Source of the DNA: Patescibacteria group bacterium
Lineage (GTDB): Bacteria; Patescibacteriota; Microgenomatia; UBA10105; UBA927
NCBI GenBank assembly: GCA_003545435.1
Contig: DPYI01000025.1
Span: 16,166-80,165, forward strand
DNA: 64,000 bases
Reading direction: 5' to 3'
Below, in pieces: positions 51,594 to 61,596 of this stretch. The notes under the pieces were generated by a model. The model was not told where the DNA came from, did not search any database, and saw nothing but the letters and a program-made list of their open reading frames with translations. The position numbers were made by a program, and so were the translations under genes. Numbering within the stretch: the first letter of the stretch is position 1; each line of letters begins with the position of its first letter.

Positions 51594-54017
51594 ATGAAAC
51601 GCCTTATTCCCTACGGAATATTGATTGGAATTATTGCGTTATTTTTTTATAAAACTGTTTTGTTTCAGAAAATTCCTTTTGCAGGAGATCTGTTGCTTAC
51701 AAGCTATGCGCCATGGCGCCATGTATCGTATTCCGGCTATGTTGCCGGAGCAGTTCCCTCTAAAGATCAGTATTTTGACGTCCTCAGGGAACTTTACCCA
51801 TGGAAAACCGAGGTCTTACGTCAAATTCGTGAAAAAACAATTCCTTTGTGGAATCCATACAACTTTTCCGGCGGTCCGCTTCTTGCAAATTACCAATCGC
51901 AGATTTTTTATCCCTTAACCATTCTGTATTTTTTGCTTCCCCAAATCACTGCCTGGACATTACTCATCATTCTTCAACCAATACTCGGGAGTATATTTAC
52001 CTATTTATTTGCGACATCTATCGGAATAAGTATGGGCGGGGCAATCATTGCTGCCGTCGCATTTAATTTTTCCAGCTTTGCCAATGTCTGGATGGAGTTT
52101 AATACCGTCTGGCATACAATTTTATGGCTTCCCCTCCTTCTTTATTTTGTTGAAAAGGGTATAAGAAACAAACATCTTACTGTCATTGAACAGGTTATTT
52201 TCGTTTTTGCAGTATTTTCCTCTATGACAGCAGGACACCCGCAGGATTTTATCACTATGTTCTTCTTTTTCCTCATATATAAAGCTGCGCGCATCGCATC
52301 AGTAAAAAATTGGTCTCTCAAGGAAAAAATTATCCTTAGTACCCGCTTCCTGATGCTTACGACGATATCTTTTTTATTGGCCGCTCCGCAGCTTTTACCC
52401 ACCATTGAACTGTTCAAAAATTCTGCCCGCGTCCCCCATGACTACCAATTTGTCTTAGATACAATACTTTTCCAACCCTGGCAACTGGGTCTTATTGCAG
52501 TTCAGGATTTTTTTGGCAATCCTGCAACAAAAACATATTTTCTTTCTGATACATATGTCGGAAAAGTACTATCGATAGGCGTTGTGGGATTATTCCTCTC
52601 GTTTTTTTCTCCCTATTCTTCAAAACGGAAATGGCATAGCACATTTTTTATTTTCGCGTGCATAGGACTGCTTCTTTTTACCTTTAATACGCCGGTTGCC
52701 CGGCTGTTTCACCGATATCCGCTACCGATCCTTTCTACAGGTGCGCCGACAAGAATCCTTTTTCTTTTTTGTCTCTCGCTTTCCGTATTGGGAGGCTTTG
52801 GTTTTGATACACTGTTGGGTTCAAAAAAAATTTTCTGGAAACCCTTGGTGACTATTGGGGTGATTATCGTTTTTCTTTGGGGATTTGCACTTCTTCATCC
52901 GCAATTTCCCGGTTTAACATACACCCAACAGTCCTTTTTAACCATGAAAAAGGCCATACTCTTCTCCACTGGATGTATTGGTCTTTCCATGCTTCTTATG
53001 TATGTGGGCATGTATAAACGGATTATACTTTATGGATTTATTGTTCTTCTCTGTGGAGAACTATTCTGGGGATTTAATAAATTTAATCCATTTGTCCCAA
53101 AAGAGTTTGTATACCCTGATAATCCGCTCCTAACATTTTTTCAAGAAAAGGGAGGGGTTGACCGCATATGGGGCTATGGAACAGCACAAATAGAGGCAAA
53201 TTTTACGACTCAGTACCGGCTTTTTTCTACCGACGGAACGGACCCCCTCAATCTCAAATGGTATAACGAATTTATCCAGACAAGCCGCGATGGAAATATT
53301 GCAAAAACATTCAACCGAACCACCAGATCCGACGCATACGTAGCACCGGGATACGGACAACGCGATTTACCCGATAATATATATAGACTGCGTGTCATGG
53401 ACAGCTTGGGAGTCAAATATATTATCGACCGGACGGAAAACCCAAAAGACAACACGACATTTTCCGGTGAAAGATTTAAGGAAATCTGGCGCCAACAAGA
53501 TTGGAAGGTGTATGAAAATCTCAAAGCCGCACCCAGATATTTCCTCACTGATTCGTTTCTCACCTATGATACCCCTGAGGAATTTGAACAGAAATTCTTT
53601 GATCCAACGATCAATCCTAAACAAACAATTCTTCTTATGAAAAAGGACGGGATTAGTCTCCCTCAACACACAAAGGGGTTGGCAACTGTGGAGTTGGTTT
53701 CGTATAAGCCAAATAAAGTATTATTTAAAACGCATGCAGACTCAACCAAGCTTCTTTATCTCTCTGATACATACGATACCGGCTGGAAAGCGACTGTTGA
53801 CACTATGTTAACTCCTGTCTATAGGGCAAACTATGCATTCCGTGCAGTCATCGTTCCTGCCGGGAACCATACCATCACTTTTTCCTATCAACCGGATTCA
53901 TTTCTGTGGGGTATGCGGTTTATGTTTCTTGGGATAGGCTCAATAACTGCGCTTGTTGGCTTTCAATTGGTTGTTCAGCATAAAAGACGCGATGTTCAAA
54001 AAACCAAGAAAAAATAA
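51594..54017 (+). CDS. YfhO family membrane protein (paralog 1 of 3)
   Basis: 807 residues from the ATG at 51594 (MKRLIPYGILIGIIALFF), preceded by AGAGAAAG as a weak ribosome site; the ATG at 51552 is an alternative. About 12-13 helices, then a large C-terminal domain. GDLLLTSYAPWRH, WNPYNFSGGPLLANYQSQIF and C-terminal YDTGWKATVD with YRANYAFRAVIVPAGNH are the YfhO/PF09586 pattern; YfhO is linked to glycosylation of lipoteichoic acid in Gram-positives. Its last 78 bases overlap the end of the convergent YfhO paralog. Confidence 0.88.
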   Translation: MKRLIPYGILIGIIALFFYKTVLFQKIPFAGDLLLTSYAPWRHVSYSGYVAGAVPSKDQYFDVLRELYPWKTEVLRQIREKTIPLWNPYNFSGGPLLANYQSQIFYPLTILYFLLPQITAWTLLIILQPILGSIFTYLFATSIGISMGGAIIAAVAFNFSSFANVWMEFNTVWHTILWLPLLLYFVEKGIRNKHLTVIEQVIFVFAVFSSMTAGHPQDFITMFFFFLIYKAARIASVKNWSLKEKIILSTRFLMLTTISFLLAAPQLLPTIELFKNSARVPHDYQFVLDTILFQPWQLGLIAVQDFFGNPATKTYFLSDTYVGKVLSIGVVGLFLSFFSPYSSKRKWHSTFFIFACIGLLLFTFNTPVARLFHRYPLPILSTGAPTRILFLFCLSLSVLGGFGFDTLLGSKKIFWKPLVTIGVIIVFLWGFALLHPQFPGLTYTQQSFLTMKKAILFSTGCIGLSMLLMYVGMYKRIILYGFIVLLCGELFWGFNKFNPFVPKEFVYPDNPLLTFFQEKGGVDRIWGYGTAQIEANFTTQYRLFSTDGTDPLNLKWYNEFIQTSRDGNIAKTFNRTTRSDAYVAPGYGQRDLPDNIYRLRVMDSLGVKYIIDRTENPKDNTTFSGERFKEIWRQQDWKVYENLKAAPRYFLTDSFLTYDTPEEFEQKFFDPTINPKQTILLMKKDGISLPQHTKGLATVELVSYKPNKVLFKTHADSTKLLYLSDTYDTGWKATVDTMLTPVYRANYAFRAVIVPAGNHTITFSYQPDSFLWGMRFMFLGIGSITALVGFQLVVQHKRRDVQKTKKK

Positions 54018-56264
54018 AGAAACAGCGCTTATCCATATTCCAATCGTATAAGACAAAGGAGTATATCTCAATACAACTTCTGATTCTCCGGCAGGCACCA
54101 ATACTGCCCGAAAATTATAATTTGCCCTATAGAGATGTTCTTTTTTCCCATTCACTGTAACCGTCCAGCCCGGAGTATGCGCATCCGATATATAAAAAAG
54201 GGCAGGCGTATCGGTTATAACCAAAAAACGTTGACTGTTTACGTCAGAAGAACGGAGCTCTGCTGATCCCGTGCCTGTTGATAATTCCTTTTCTAAGGAC
54301 TCCTCAAGGAGTACCGTCGTCCTCAAGTCGGTTTTTTTATTTCGTATGTCTTCAAGAATCGCCTTTCCGGACAATCCGGACTGCGCCTGATAGAAAAGGC
54401 CGAATCTCGGATGGGCATCCTTATTTATATACACATCGTGACGTTCATCTTTATAAACCGGACTAAAATTATTCTGAAATAATAAAGAGCCGAAATAAGC
54501 AATGGAGGGGTTGTTACCATCTATGGTAACAACGTAGGATACCCCTAGAACATCAAAAAGATATTTCAGGTTCTTCGTGAAAGCAAATTGATAGTTATTT
54601 GTAGGAAAATCCTCCTGTGCTTTTCCCTCAAGAGCTTTTAATAGTTCGGCGGTTCGGGACAAATACAGCGGATTATATGTTTCTATGCTGAAAATATGTA
54701 AGACTGAAGGCACTTCACCCCCTACCAAACCATACGTTCTTTGCAGAGTCCCTTCCGTTTTTTCTCTCACAAACTGAACAACCGGAATGTCCGGATACAT
54801 AAATTTACTATTGGAAAACGTCAAAAATCGGTACCCCATCCGAAAAAGATCAAAATAGCTTAAGGCAAGAATTGCTACAACGAAGATACATCCTGTTAGG
54901 TAATATTTTTTACGTTTGTACATATATAAGCCTAGAATGACAAAAAATGTGCATGCGACAGCTACAGAAAACTTCAGGTTTCTTACCGTAGCACCGAAAA
55001 ATACTATATATGTATTCAAAACATACGCCCCGGCACATAATACCAGTATTCCGATGATATATGCCGCCGTCCATCTGAGCATCCGCCGATTATTCTGATT
55101 TTTCCGAAAAATATCCAATCCGTACCCGGAAAGAACCGCGCCTGAAAAAAGCGCGATGAAAAAAAGTCTTCCTCCTGAACCGCTTGTTACAAGGGGAATA
55201 TGAAGATATGAAAGGAGCAATCCAAACGGCCACATAGAAAATACTATGGATAGGACAAATATAATTCCAAAAAAACGGATCGTCGGATCATTTCTTATGC
55301 GCGAAAACGCAAACAGCGTAAAAAACAGAGGCACCAGTCCGTAATATCCGCCTGTTTCGATATACCCGACATGAAGATCCATTGATGCCGGGTGGCCGAA
55401 TATATCAGGAGAAAAAATCCGAAGTAACTCCTGCGGACGGATCAAGCCTTCAGAAAAAAGCGTTTTCGTCAATCCCATTCCCCTTCCTGACAAAGAAAAC
55501 AGTTCTATGCCCGGTATAAGCTGTACTGCCGCAATTCCGCATCCGATGATCATCGCACAGAAAATCATCAGAACGTCTTTCCAGGAACTTCGGTAAGATC
55601 GACCGATGAAAAAAACGAAAGCAATGACTATTCCATATTCATATGCGACCATTTGCAGGTGCCCGGCAAAGAAGGCAAACGCAATACCGATGCTAAGTCC
55701 GGTTAAGTATACCCATTGCTTTTTTGCAAGATATTCATATGCACAGTAACAAAGAAACGGCAACCATATAAGCGTATGTCCATCCGATCCGAATTCTAAA
55801 AATCCGACCATGAGTGAAGAATACGCAAAAGCAACTGACGCCAACAAACTTCCCCCTACGGAAACAGCTAATTTCCGCATCAAAAGATAACAGAAAAAGA
55901 ATGCAAGGAAAAGCTGAAAAAACAACAATGCGTTCCACGCTGATATTTCACCGAACATGAAAAGAAGGTTAAACGGATAAAAAACCATTGGCTTCATACT
56001 CGCCATGAAAGGCATTCCGGTAAATTGATACGGATTCCATAAAGGAATTATTCCATGCGTCAAAGATGCAAATGTCATATGGCGCCAGGGATACATCTGG
56101 ATAACACTATCAAGCATGTAGGAATTTTTTATGAGAATTTGACTGGCCAATAACCAAGGAGCTGAATTGCATACAAGAAGATCAAGCGGCAGAAGTATAA
56201 GTCCAGAAAATATTGGATAGATAAAAATCAAAGACGCGATAATTCCAATAATAAATCCAACCAT
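53940..56264 (-). CDS. YfhO family membrane protein (paralog 2 of 3)
   Basis: 774 residues, about 13 helices and a C-terminal domain with SDAHTPGWTVTVNGKKEHLY and YRANYNFRAVLVPAGE, then a final helix. N-terminal LPLDLLVCNSAPWLL and WNPYQFTGMPFMASMKPMV correspond to the GDLLLTSYAPW and WNPYNFSGGPLLA motifs of its neighbour. It runs toward that neighbour on the other strand, and their 3' coding ends overlap by 78 bases. Probably a GT-C transferase that adds sugars to a surface polymer. Starts 25 bases after the upstream gene's stop. Confidence 0.88.
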   Translation of the reverse strand: MVGFIIGIIASLIFIYPIFSGLILLPLDLLVCNSAPWLLASQILIKNSYMLDSVIQMYPWRHMTFASLTHGIIPLWNPYQFTGMPFMASMKPMVFYPFNLLFMFGEISAWNALLFFQLFLAFFFCYLLMRKLAVSVGGSLLASVAFAYSSLMVGFLEFGSDGHTLIWLPFLCYCAYEYLAKKQWVYLTGLSIGIAFAFFAGHLQMVAYEYGIVIAFVFFIGRSYRSSWKDVLMIFCAMIIGCGIAAVQLIPGIELFSLSGRGMGLTKTLFSEGLIRPQELLRIFSPDIFGHPASMDLHVGYIETGGYYGLVPLFFTLFAFSRIRNDPTIRFFGIIFVLSIVFSMWPFGLLLSYLHIPLVTSGSGGRLFFIALFSGAVLSGYGLDIFRKNQNNRRMLRWTAAYIIGILVLCAGAYVLNTYIVFFGATVRNLKFSVAVACTFFVILGLYMYKRKKYYLTGCIFVVAILALSYFDLFRMGYRFLTFSNSKFMYPDIPVVQFVREKTEGTLQRTYGLVGGEVPSVLHIFSIETYNPLYLSRTAELLKALEGKAQEDFPTNNYQFAFTKNLKYLFDVLGVSYVVTIDGNNPSIAYFGSLLFQNNFSPVYKDERHDVYINKDAHPRFGLFYQAQSGLSGKAILEDIRNKKTDLRTTVLLEESLEKELSTGTGSAELRSSDVNSQRFLVITDTPALFYISDAHTPGWTVTVNGKKEHLYRANYNFRAVLVPAGESEVVLRYTPLSYTIGIWISAVSLFFLGFLNIASFMLNNQLKANKRSY

Positions 56265-56288
56265 ATAATTCAGATAGTATATCAGAAA

Positions 56289-57641
56289 TTATATATTCCT
56301 TTTTTCTTTTTTTGGAAATGTCATGTTCGGAAATACTGTTGATACATAAAAAACAACAGCAATAAGTACGATAAAGATGCTTATCAGCCATTGAACATGT
56401 TTCTGTCCCCATACAGCATAAGGAAAACCGGCGAGTAGAAAGGGGTGATATACGATATACATATTTATAAAATGAAGGATGCTTAAGGCGAAAAGTCCTG
56501 CCATATACCATGGTAAGCATACCGCAAGAATTGTCAACAATGGAAAAATCGGATACATATATCTTTCGTGCATGCGAGGCAGTACTAAAAATGCAAGAAG
56601 CGAGATTATGAATAAATTCCGAATAAGAAAGATGGTTGAAATTTTTTTTTGAAGAAGATTCAATGCAATTGGTATGAGAAATATAAAAAATATCAGTATC
56701 CCATACCAAAAAAGAGGAATACCGTAAAACGCGGATGTGTCGCTTGGCGATCCAACCAAATGCATAACGGAAAAGTGAAAAGAATCTTCTATCCCTTCCG
56801 GAATTGCATGCGGACGAAATATCATCCACCACACATTCAATGCATACGCTGTGATATTTGTCATCTCACCTATTGCGTTATTTTTAATAAACAGAGATAT
56901 CCATATTAAAGGATTATTGTTTACCGGCAAGGTAAAAATAAATACAAAACATATCGCAGGAATCAGATATGTGATGTATTTCCCTTTTGGCATATTTTTC
57001 CACCACAGAAGGAGCATGAACGGTAGATTGTAGAGTAATGATAACTTTGTGTAGATACTGAGTAGAAACAACAGTATGCTGGGAAATATTTTTTTATTAA
57101 GCAAAAAGTATAGCGAGGCGATAAAAAAGCAATTTACTACTGCATCCATCTGGCCCCAGACAGTGCTGTTATAGATAATCACTGGGTTAAAAAGAAATAA
57201 TCCCATTCCGATATACGGCTGTAGAACATTGGGTGTAATTTTTTTTAAAATAAAGTAAATGGCGCTTCCGATAATAAGATCAGACAGTATAGGCGGAACA
57301 CGGAATAAGAGAGTAATCAGGGTTACATTTAACCATGGCAGAGATCCTGCAGGCACATGCATCACAGCTAAAACAATTTTACTGATTTGTATACCTATAA
57401 AATACATGCACGATAGGATATAGAGAAGGCCCGGAGGCTGGTTGTTTGGAAGCGTTCCGAATTGAAGGTGTGCGGATTTATACGTATCTGCAAATCCATA
57501 AAGGAACGCGATGCGTGCCCAATCTTTATACCGAAGTATGTCGGTATGTTCGCGTATATCTATAATATGAGACAGGATAACAATACGAAGTAATAATGCT
57601 AAAACTATTATAAAAATAAGCCAAAAATATTTTTTTCTCAT
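56289..57641 (-). CDS. GT-C glycosyltransferase (GT87/PIG-M-like)
   Basis: 450 residues from the ATG at 57641, which makes an ATGA overlap with the upstream YfhO stop; the ATG at 57689 would overlap more. About 11-12 helices. YKDWARIAFLYGF, NNQPPGLLYILS and NPVIIYNSTVWGQMDAVVNC form the pattern of bacterial GT87 and PIG-M-like mannosyltransferases, with the WGQMD loop being diagnostic. No C-terminal soluble domain. Likely lipid-phosphate mannose user; acceptor unknown. Confidence 0.82.
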   Translation of the reverse strand: MRKKYFWLIFIIVLALLLRIVILSHIIDIREHTDILRYKDWARIAFLYGFADTYKSAHLQFGTLPNNQPPGLLYILSCMYFIGIQISKIVLAVMHVPAGSLPWLNVTLITLLFRVPPILSDLIIGSAIYFILKKITPNVLQPYIGMGLFLFNPVIIYNSTVWGQMDAVVNCFFIASLYFLLNKKIFPSILLFLLSIYTKLSLLYNLPFMLLLWWKNMPKGKYITYLIPAICFVFIFTLPVNNNPLIWISLFIKNNAIGEMTNITAYALNVWWMIFRPHAIPEGIEDSFHFSVMHLVGSPSDTSAFYGIPLFWYGILIFFIFLIPIALNLLQKKISTIFLIRNLFIISLLAFLVLPRMHERYMYPIFPLLTILAVCLPWYMAGLFALSILHFINMYIVYHPFLLAGFPYAVWGQKHVQWLISIFIVLIAVVFYVSTVFPNMTFPKKEKRNI

Positions 57642-60031
57642 TTTTTCAATCGTAAAATGAAAAATATCCCGATAAGAATAGCTGTGCATACGGATAGCAA
57701 GCTTCCGAGTGTAATCGAATTTGGCTGATATGTAAAAATAATAGTATGCTCACCTTCAGGAACTGATATTGCCCGAAATGCATAATTTGCCCTATAGATT
57801 TTTACTTCTTTATCATCCACAAATGCTCTCCATCCAGGATAGTAATTATCTGTTATGACCAGAAGTCCATCAGATGGAGATGCCACGCGTAGGGACAGAA
57901 AATTCTCCTTGTATGAAATTATTCCTACGACGGCGTTATCTGTATTGATTTTAGCATTCGTTTCATTTTTTCCTTTAATAGGTTCTTCTATGAGTACGGT
58001 TTTCGTCGGATCGAATGAATCGTCAAATAATCGTTCTAATAGAAGATCATCGTCAGCAATCACCTCTGAATCAGCCAATACAGAAATATGGGGAAGCATT
58101 GACGTGTTTTTTGCAATAATCCATGTATCATCTTCCCAGAGAATTTGACCAGAGTTTATTTGCTTCTTGTGATACTCCTCTTTTTTGTAAAGCACATTTC
58201 CTACGCTAACCAACTGCATGAGCCGTGCTATTCTTTTCTGCATAATCGGATTGCCTTCATCCCATCCGCTGAAGGTAACATCACTTCTGGTCAAACCTTT
58301 GGATGTGTCTCCTGTCTTTGCCCAGGAGAATAATTCTCCATATCTCTTAAGATAAAGCGGTTCGTAATACTGTGGGTCAAAAAAACGGAAGTATGATGCG
58401 ATGTTTGTCGGAATCTCAGCATCGCCCACTCCGACAATGCGATCGTATACTGTCAATTGTTTTATGCGGTCAATAACTTCTACAGAAGGTAATATGCGGG
58501 ATTCAGAAGAAAACGGGAGAAATTTATTCGCATTATATAATCCGGAAAAACAATAAATACTCATTATCATCAGTGCCGCAAAAATCCCGATTTTTTTGTA
58601 CAGCCAAACTCCAAAAAGTGCAATACCGAACACAACACACTCTAATATGATATTCCTTGCGGTCGTATCCCGTAATGCAACGAGCCAGCAATTGTGAGTA
58701 ACTGAATCTAAACATGATACATGGGTAGAGGCGGAAAAAAGAGTAAAAATAACAATAATGCTTATAATCCCTATACACATCAATGCCGGCTTACGAAGCG
58801 GTACCTTCCCCTTCAAAAAGTTATCAAATCCCATTCCTGCCAATATGGCTATTGAAAATGCAGTAAGGAAAAAAAATCTAGACGGAATACCTGTTCCGAT
58901 TATCGGGATAGGCAGACTATATATCCATCTGGATAAAGGCCAATTGAGTGTCAAAAGGAACGTCAGACATATGACAATTTCATAAAATAGCCTGACATAC
59001 CTCCTTTTATCCAATACATTCTTTCCTATCAATACCGTTACAAAAAAAATGGGTATCATGCCCATATAGAGGGCTGTTTCAACGTAATCTTTTCTTTCCC
59101 AGAAATTATACGTTGCGGGATTGCCGAAAAAATTTGGTATAAAGAGCGTTATGAAGTGATCTATCGGGAGCAAAAACCGATCAAATATAAACTGTGAGGC
59201 GCTGTGCGTCATGTTTGAATTTCTATACAATTCCAACGTGGGAAGAAGCTGAACAGCCGAAAGACCCATTCCTAAAAGGAATGATGCCCCAAGAGGAAAA
59301 ATTGAAATGCGTTCCATACGGCATAGAGAGAGTGCATAGCATCCGCTTATCAAAAGAACATACAGTACCATCTGCGGTTGTCCTGATATCATCATAAAAA
59401 AGACCATACATGGAATCAAAAACAACAATTTTGTTGAGGTATTTTCCCTATACTGTTCAATGATTGCCAAAATATAGGGAAGACACGAAGCAACATAGAG
59501 ATATTCTCCGAATTCGTATCTCACGACTGCAAAACCGGATAGCAAAAACGTAACAATGCTAAATACCGATGCGATTCTTGAAAATCCCAGTTTCCTCGTA
59601 TACCACCAGCACCCGAGAGAAAAGAGAATCGGCTGAAGCATAATATACATTGTCCAGGCTGCGTGTCCGGTAAATAAAAGAAATAAAAGCGTTGTCGGAG
59701 TAAAAAATCCGGCATGCATAGTAGCCAGTAGTGGCATACCGCTTCCGTTATACGGATTCCAAAGCGGCAAGGAACCGTTCTGTATACTCTCCTTTATGAG
59801 AATTTTATAGGGATAGAGCTGACGGAATACATCATCCAGCACCGGTTTATGCGCTATTCCTAAAGATCTTGCGTAGGACGTCTCGCTTTTCCACGGTTCG
59901 TACCAAGCGATAAGATAATTCCCCGGAAAGGGAATCATCCCAATAAAGGACTTCCAGAAAAGAAGTACGGTGATTCCCAGAGATATGGCTATAGGAAAAA
60001 TAATTCGAAACACCGACTTTTTGGAAATCAT
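57638..60031 (-). CDS. YfhO family membrane protein (paralog 3 of 3)
   Basis: 797 residues from the ATG at 60031, 13 bases past the upstream stop; the longer frame to 60133 overlaps that gene and is rejected. PFPGNYLIAWYEPWKSE and WNPYNGSGMPLLATMHAGF correspond to YfhO N-terminal loops; the C-terminal domain has YPGWRAFVDDKEVKIYRANY and ISVPEGEHTIIFTYQP. About 13 helices. Closely similar in layout to the paralogs at 51594 and 53940. Coupled to the GT87-like gene by four-base overlap. Confidence 0.88.
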   Translation of the reverse strand: MISKKSVFRIIFPIAISLGITVLLFWKSFIGMIPFPGNYLIAWYEPWKSETSYARSLGIAHKPVLDDVFRQLYPYKILIKESIQNGSLPLWNPYNGSGMPLLATMHAGFFTPTTLLFLLFTGHAAWTMYIMLQPILFSLGCWWYTRKLGFSRIASVFSIVTFLLSGFAVVRYEFGEYLYVASCLPYILAIIEQYRENTSTKLLFLIPCMVFFMMISGQPQMVLYVLLISGCYALSLCRMERISIFPLGASFLLGMGLSAVQLLPTLELYRNSNMTHSASQFIFDRFLLPIDHFITLFIPNFFGNPATYNFWERKDYVETALYMGMIPIFFVTVLIGKNVLDKRRYVRLFYEIVICLTFLLTLNWPLSRWIYSLPIPIIGTGIPSRFFFLTAFSIAILAGMGFDNFLKGKVPLRKPALMCIGIISIIVIFTLFSASTHVSCLDSVTHNCWLVALRDTTARNIILECVVFGIALFGVWLYKKIGIFAALMIMSIYCFSGLYNANKFLPFSSESRILPSVEVIDRIKQLTVYDRIVGVGDAEIPTNIASYFRFFDPQYYEPLYLKRYGELFSWAKTGDTSKGLTRSDVTFSGWDEGNPIMQKRIARLMQLVSVGNVLYKKEEYHKKQINSGQILWEDDTWIIAKNTSMLPHISVLADSEVIADDDLLLERLFDDSFDPTKTVLIEEPIKGKNETNAKINTDNAVVGIISYKENFLSLRVASPSDGLLVITDNYYPGWRAFVDDKEVKIYRANYAFRAISVPEGEHTIIFTYQPNSITLGSLLSVCTAILIGIFFILRLKK

Positions 60032-60044
60032 GATAGTATGGCGT

Positions 60045-61517
60045 TTATTGCACCAGTTGTCGCCACTCTTCCGTCCATGCATAAATAGATGACGGATTGA
60101 TGCGTATCCACTGTTCTTCGACAAGACGGGCACTGGATGAAGCTGAAAGGTCTGCTATCGTTCCTGAAGCCGTCGAAATAATCGGCGCAAGAAGACCATC
60201 CTGTGTCCTTCTTCGTGTAAAACCAATTGCTCTCCCCTCATCGGATAACAGATTTTTTTCATCCATATAAAGAACAATAGGTACTGACCTTGGTGCTTCT
60301 TCATATTTCCAATCATAAAAAGCAAATGTTTCACCCGGATACATCTGAGTGAGCATACTACGAACCTCTTTTGACGCTCTTGCTGTCAAATTGATGTGTT
60401 CAGAAAACACTTCATTTCCCGTTTTCATCATGGTAAACACAAAAACAACGAAAATCAGTGCTATGCCGAGATGTCGTTTGATGCAGTATACCCGATACAG
60501 CACCCAGGCCGTAATCAAAATGATGAACGGATGAGTGAATGTGATAAAACTGGAGTAAATCGGAACCCTGGTATATCTGACGAGCACAGTCATGAATCCA
60601 AACGAAAGAAATATAAAAAGCCAAGATGTATTCATCTTCTTTCGGATTATTTGCAGCACAAAAAAACCAACAGCCAATACCGCAATCAGAATGGCAATCT
60701 GTGGAAGTCCGCCGATAATATGCGCCCATTCTTTCGGCCAAAATTCCGATAAGTATGTAAGCCACCGTCTTCCCAGAACATCAAGTGATATGTTAAATTG
60801 ATCAAATCTGTAATAATATATCATGTTTTTAATATTCACAAATTCATTCGATGTATCCCAAAGAACTATAGGAAGCATCGGAAGAAGCGCTCCAAAAAGA
60901 GCAATCAATAAAAATCGTATTTTCGTTTTTCCTCCTAATATAAATGCCATAAGAACCGGTATTCCCAACGACATACCCTGAAGATGGATCGACGCTCCGA
61001 AACCGGCAAAAAAACCCATTCCGAATGCCGAAAGCAAAGTCTTTTTTTTCATATACCAGATGGCGCAAACAATGGTAAGGAAAGAAAAAATAGGAATTGG
61101 GGTTTGATTGGTCAGATTTACTGACTGGGCAATCTGAGCAGTCGAGAGAGCAGTCAGACCGGCAAGCAGCAAACCGAAAAAACCATTTTCCATTCTTTTC
61201 CCCAACATTCCCATTCCGATAATGAGAAGTCCATACAATGCCGTTAAAAAAATCCAGGGGGATACAACTGAATATCTACATATGACGGTCGGAACCATGA
61301 GCAGCCAGTACCACGTTCCGGAAGTCTGAAATGGTCCTGCTGAGGAAAACGGACCAACTAACGGAATTTTGCCTTCCTTCAGGGCTTCACGGGCAACAAT
61401 AGCATCATGAGCCTGATCGTATGCAAGGCCAAAACGTTCAGAATAATTCCAAAACCTCAATATGCATCCCAATAGAGTAATGCTAAAAAGAACAATAAGA
61501 AATGTATTTTTTTTCAT
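60045..61517 (-). CDS. GT-C glycosyltransferase (DQ-type, paralog 4 of 4)
   Basis: 490 residues, about 11 helices. AYDQAHDAIVAREALKEGK and FQTSGTWYWLLMVP align with the DQGKHWLAAKSIV and FFQGAGWYYLLAIP motifs of the genes at 45061 and 46606, though the Gly after DQ is Ala here. The C-terminal soluble region contains FAFYDWKYEEAPRSVPIVLY. Divergently transcribed from the plus-strand PMT-like gene at 61597, with a 79-base shared upstream region. Expected outer-face sugar transfer. Confidence 0.78.
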   Translation of the reverse strand: MKKNTFLIVLFSITLLGCILRFWNYSERFGLAYDQAHDAIVAREALKEGKIPLVGPFSSAGPFQTSGTWYWLLMVPTVICRYSVVSPWIFLTALYGLLIIGMGMLGKRMENGFFGLLLAGLTALSTAQIAQSVNLTNQTPIPIFSFLTIVCAIWYMKKKTLLSAFGMGFFAGFGASIHLQGMSLGIPVLMAFILGGKTKIRFLLIALFGALLPMLPIVLWDTSNEFVNIKNMIYYYRFDQFNISLDVLGRRWLTYLSEFWPKEWAHIIGGLPQIAILIAVLAVGFFVLQIIRKKMNTSWLFIFLSFGFMTVLVRYTRVPIYSSFITFTHPFIILITAWVLYRVYCIKRHLGIALIFVVFVFTMMKTGNEVFSEHINLTARASKEVRSMLTQMYPGETFAFYDWKYEEAPRSVPIVLYMDEKNLLSDEGRAIGFTRRRTQDGLLAPIISTASGTIADLSASSSARLVEEQWIRINPSSIYAWTEEWRQLVQ

Positions 61518-61596
61518 AACTACTGCATAAGATGAATATCTCTTAATTCCTATTCTTTTATAATTGATAATAGTATACTACGCTTATATACCTTTC

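Noticed and set aside
56182..56832. A 216-codon minus-strand frame overlapping two membrane-protein genes
   Set aside because: It overlaps the C-terminal coding end of the GT87-like gene in another frame. Its Cys/Ser/Tyr-rich composition is typical of a frame-shifted membrane gene.
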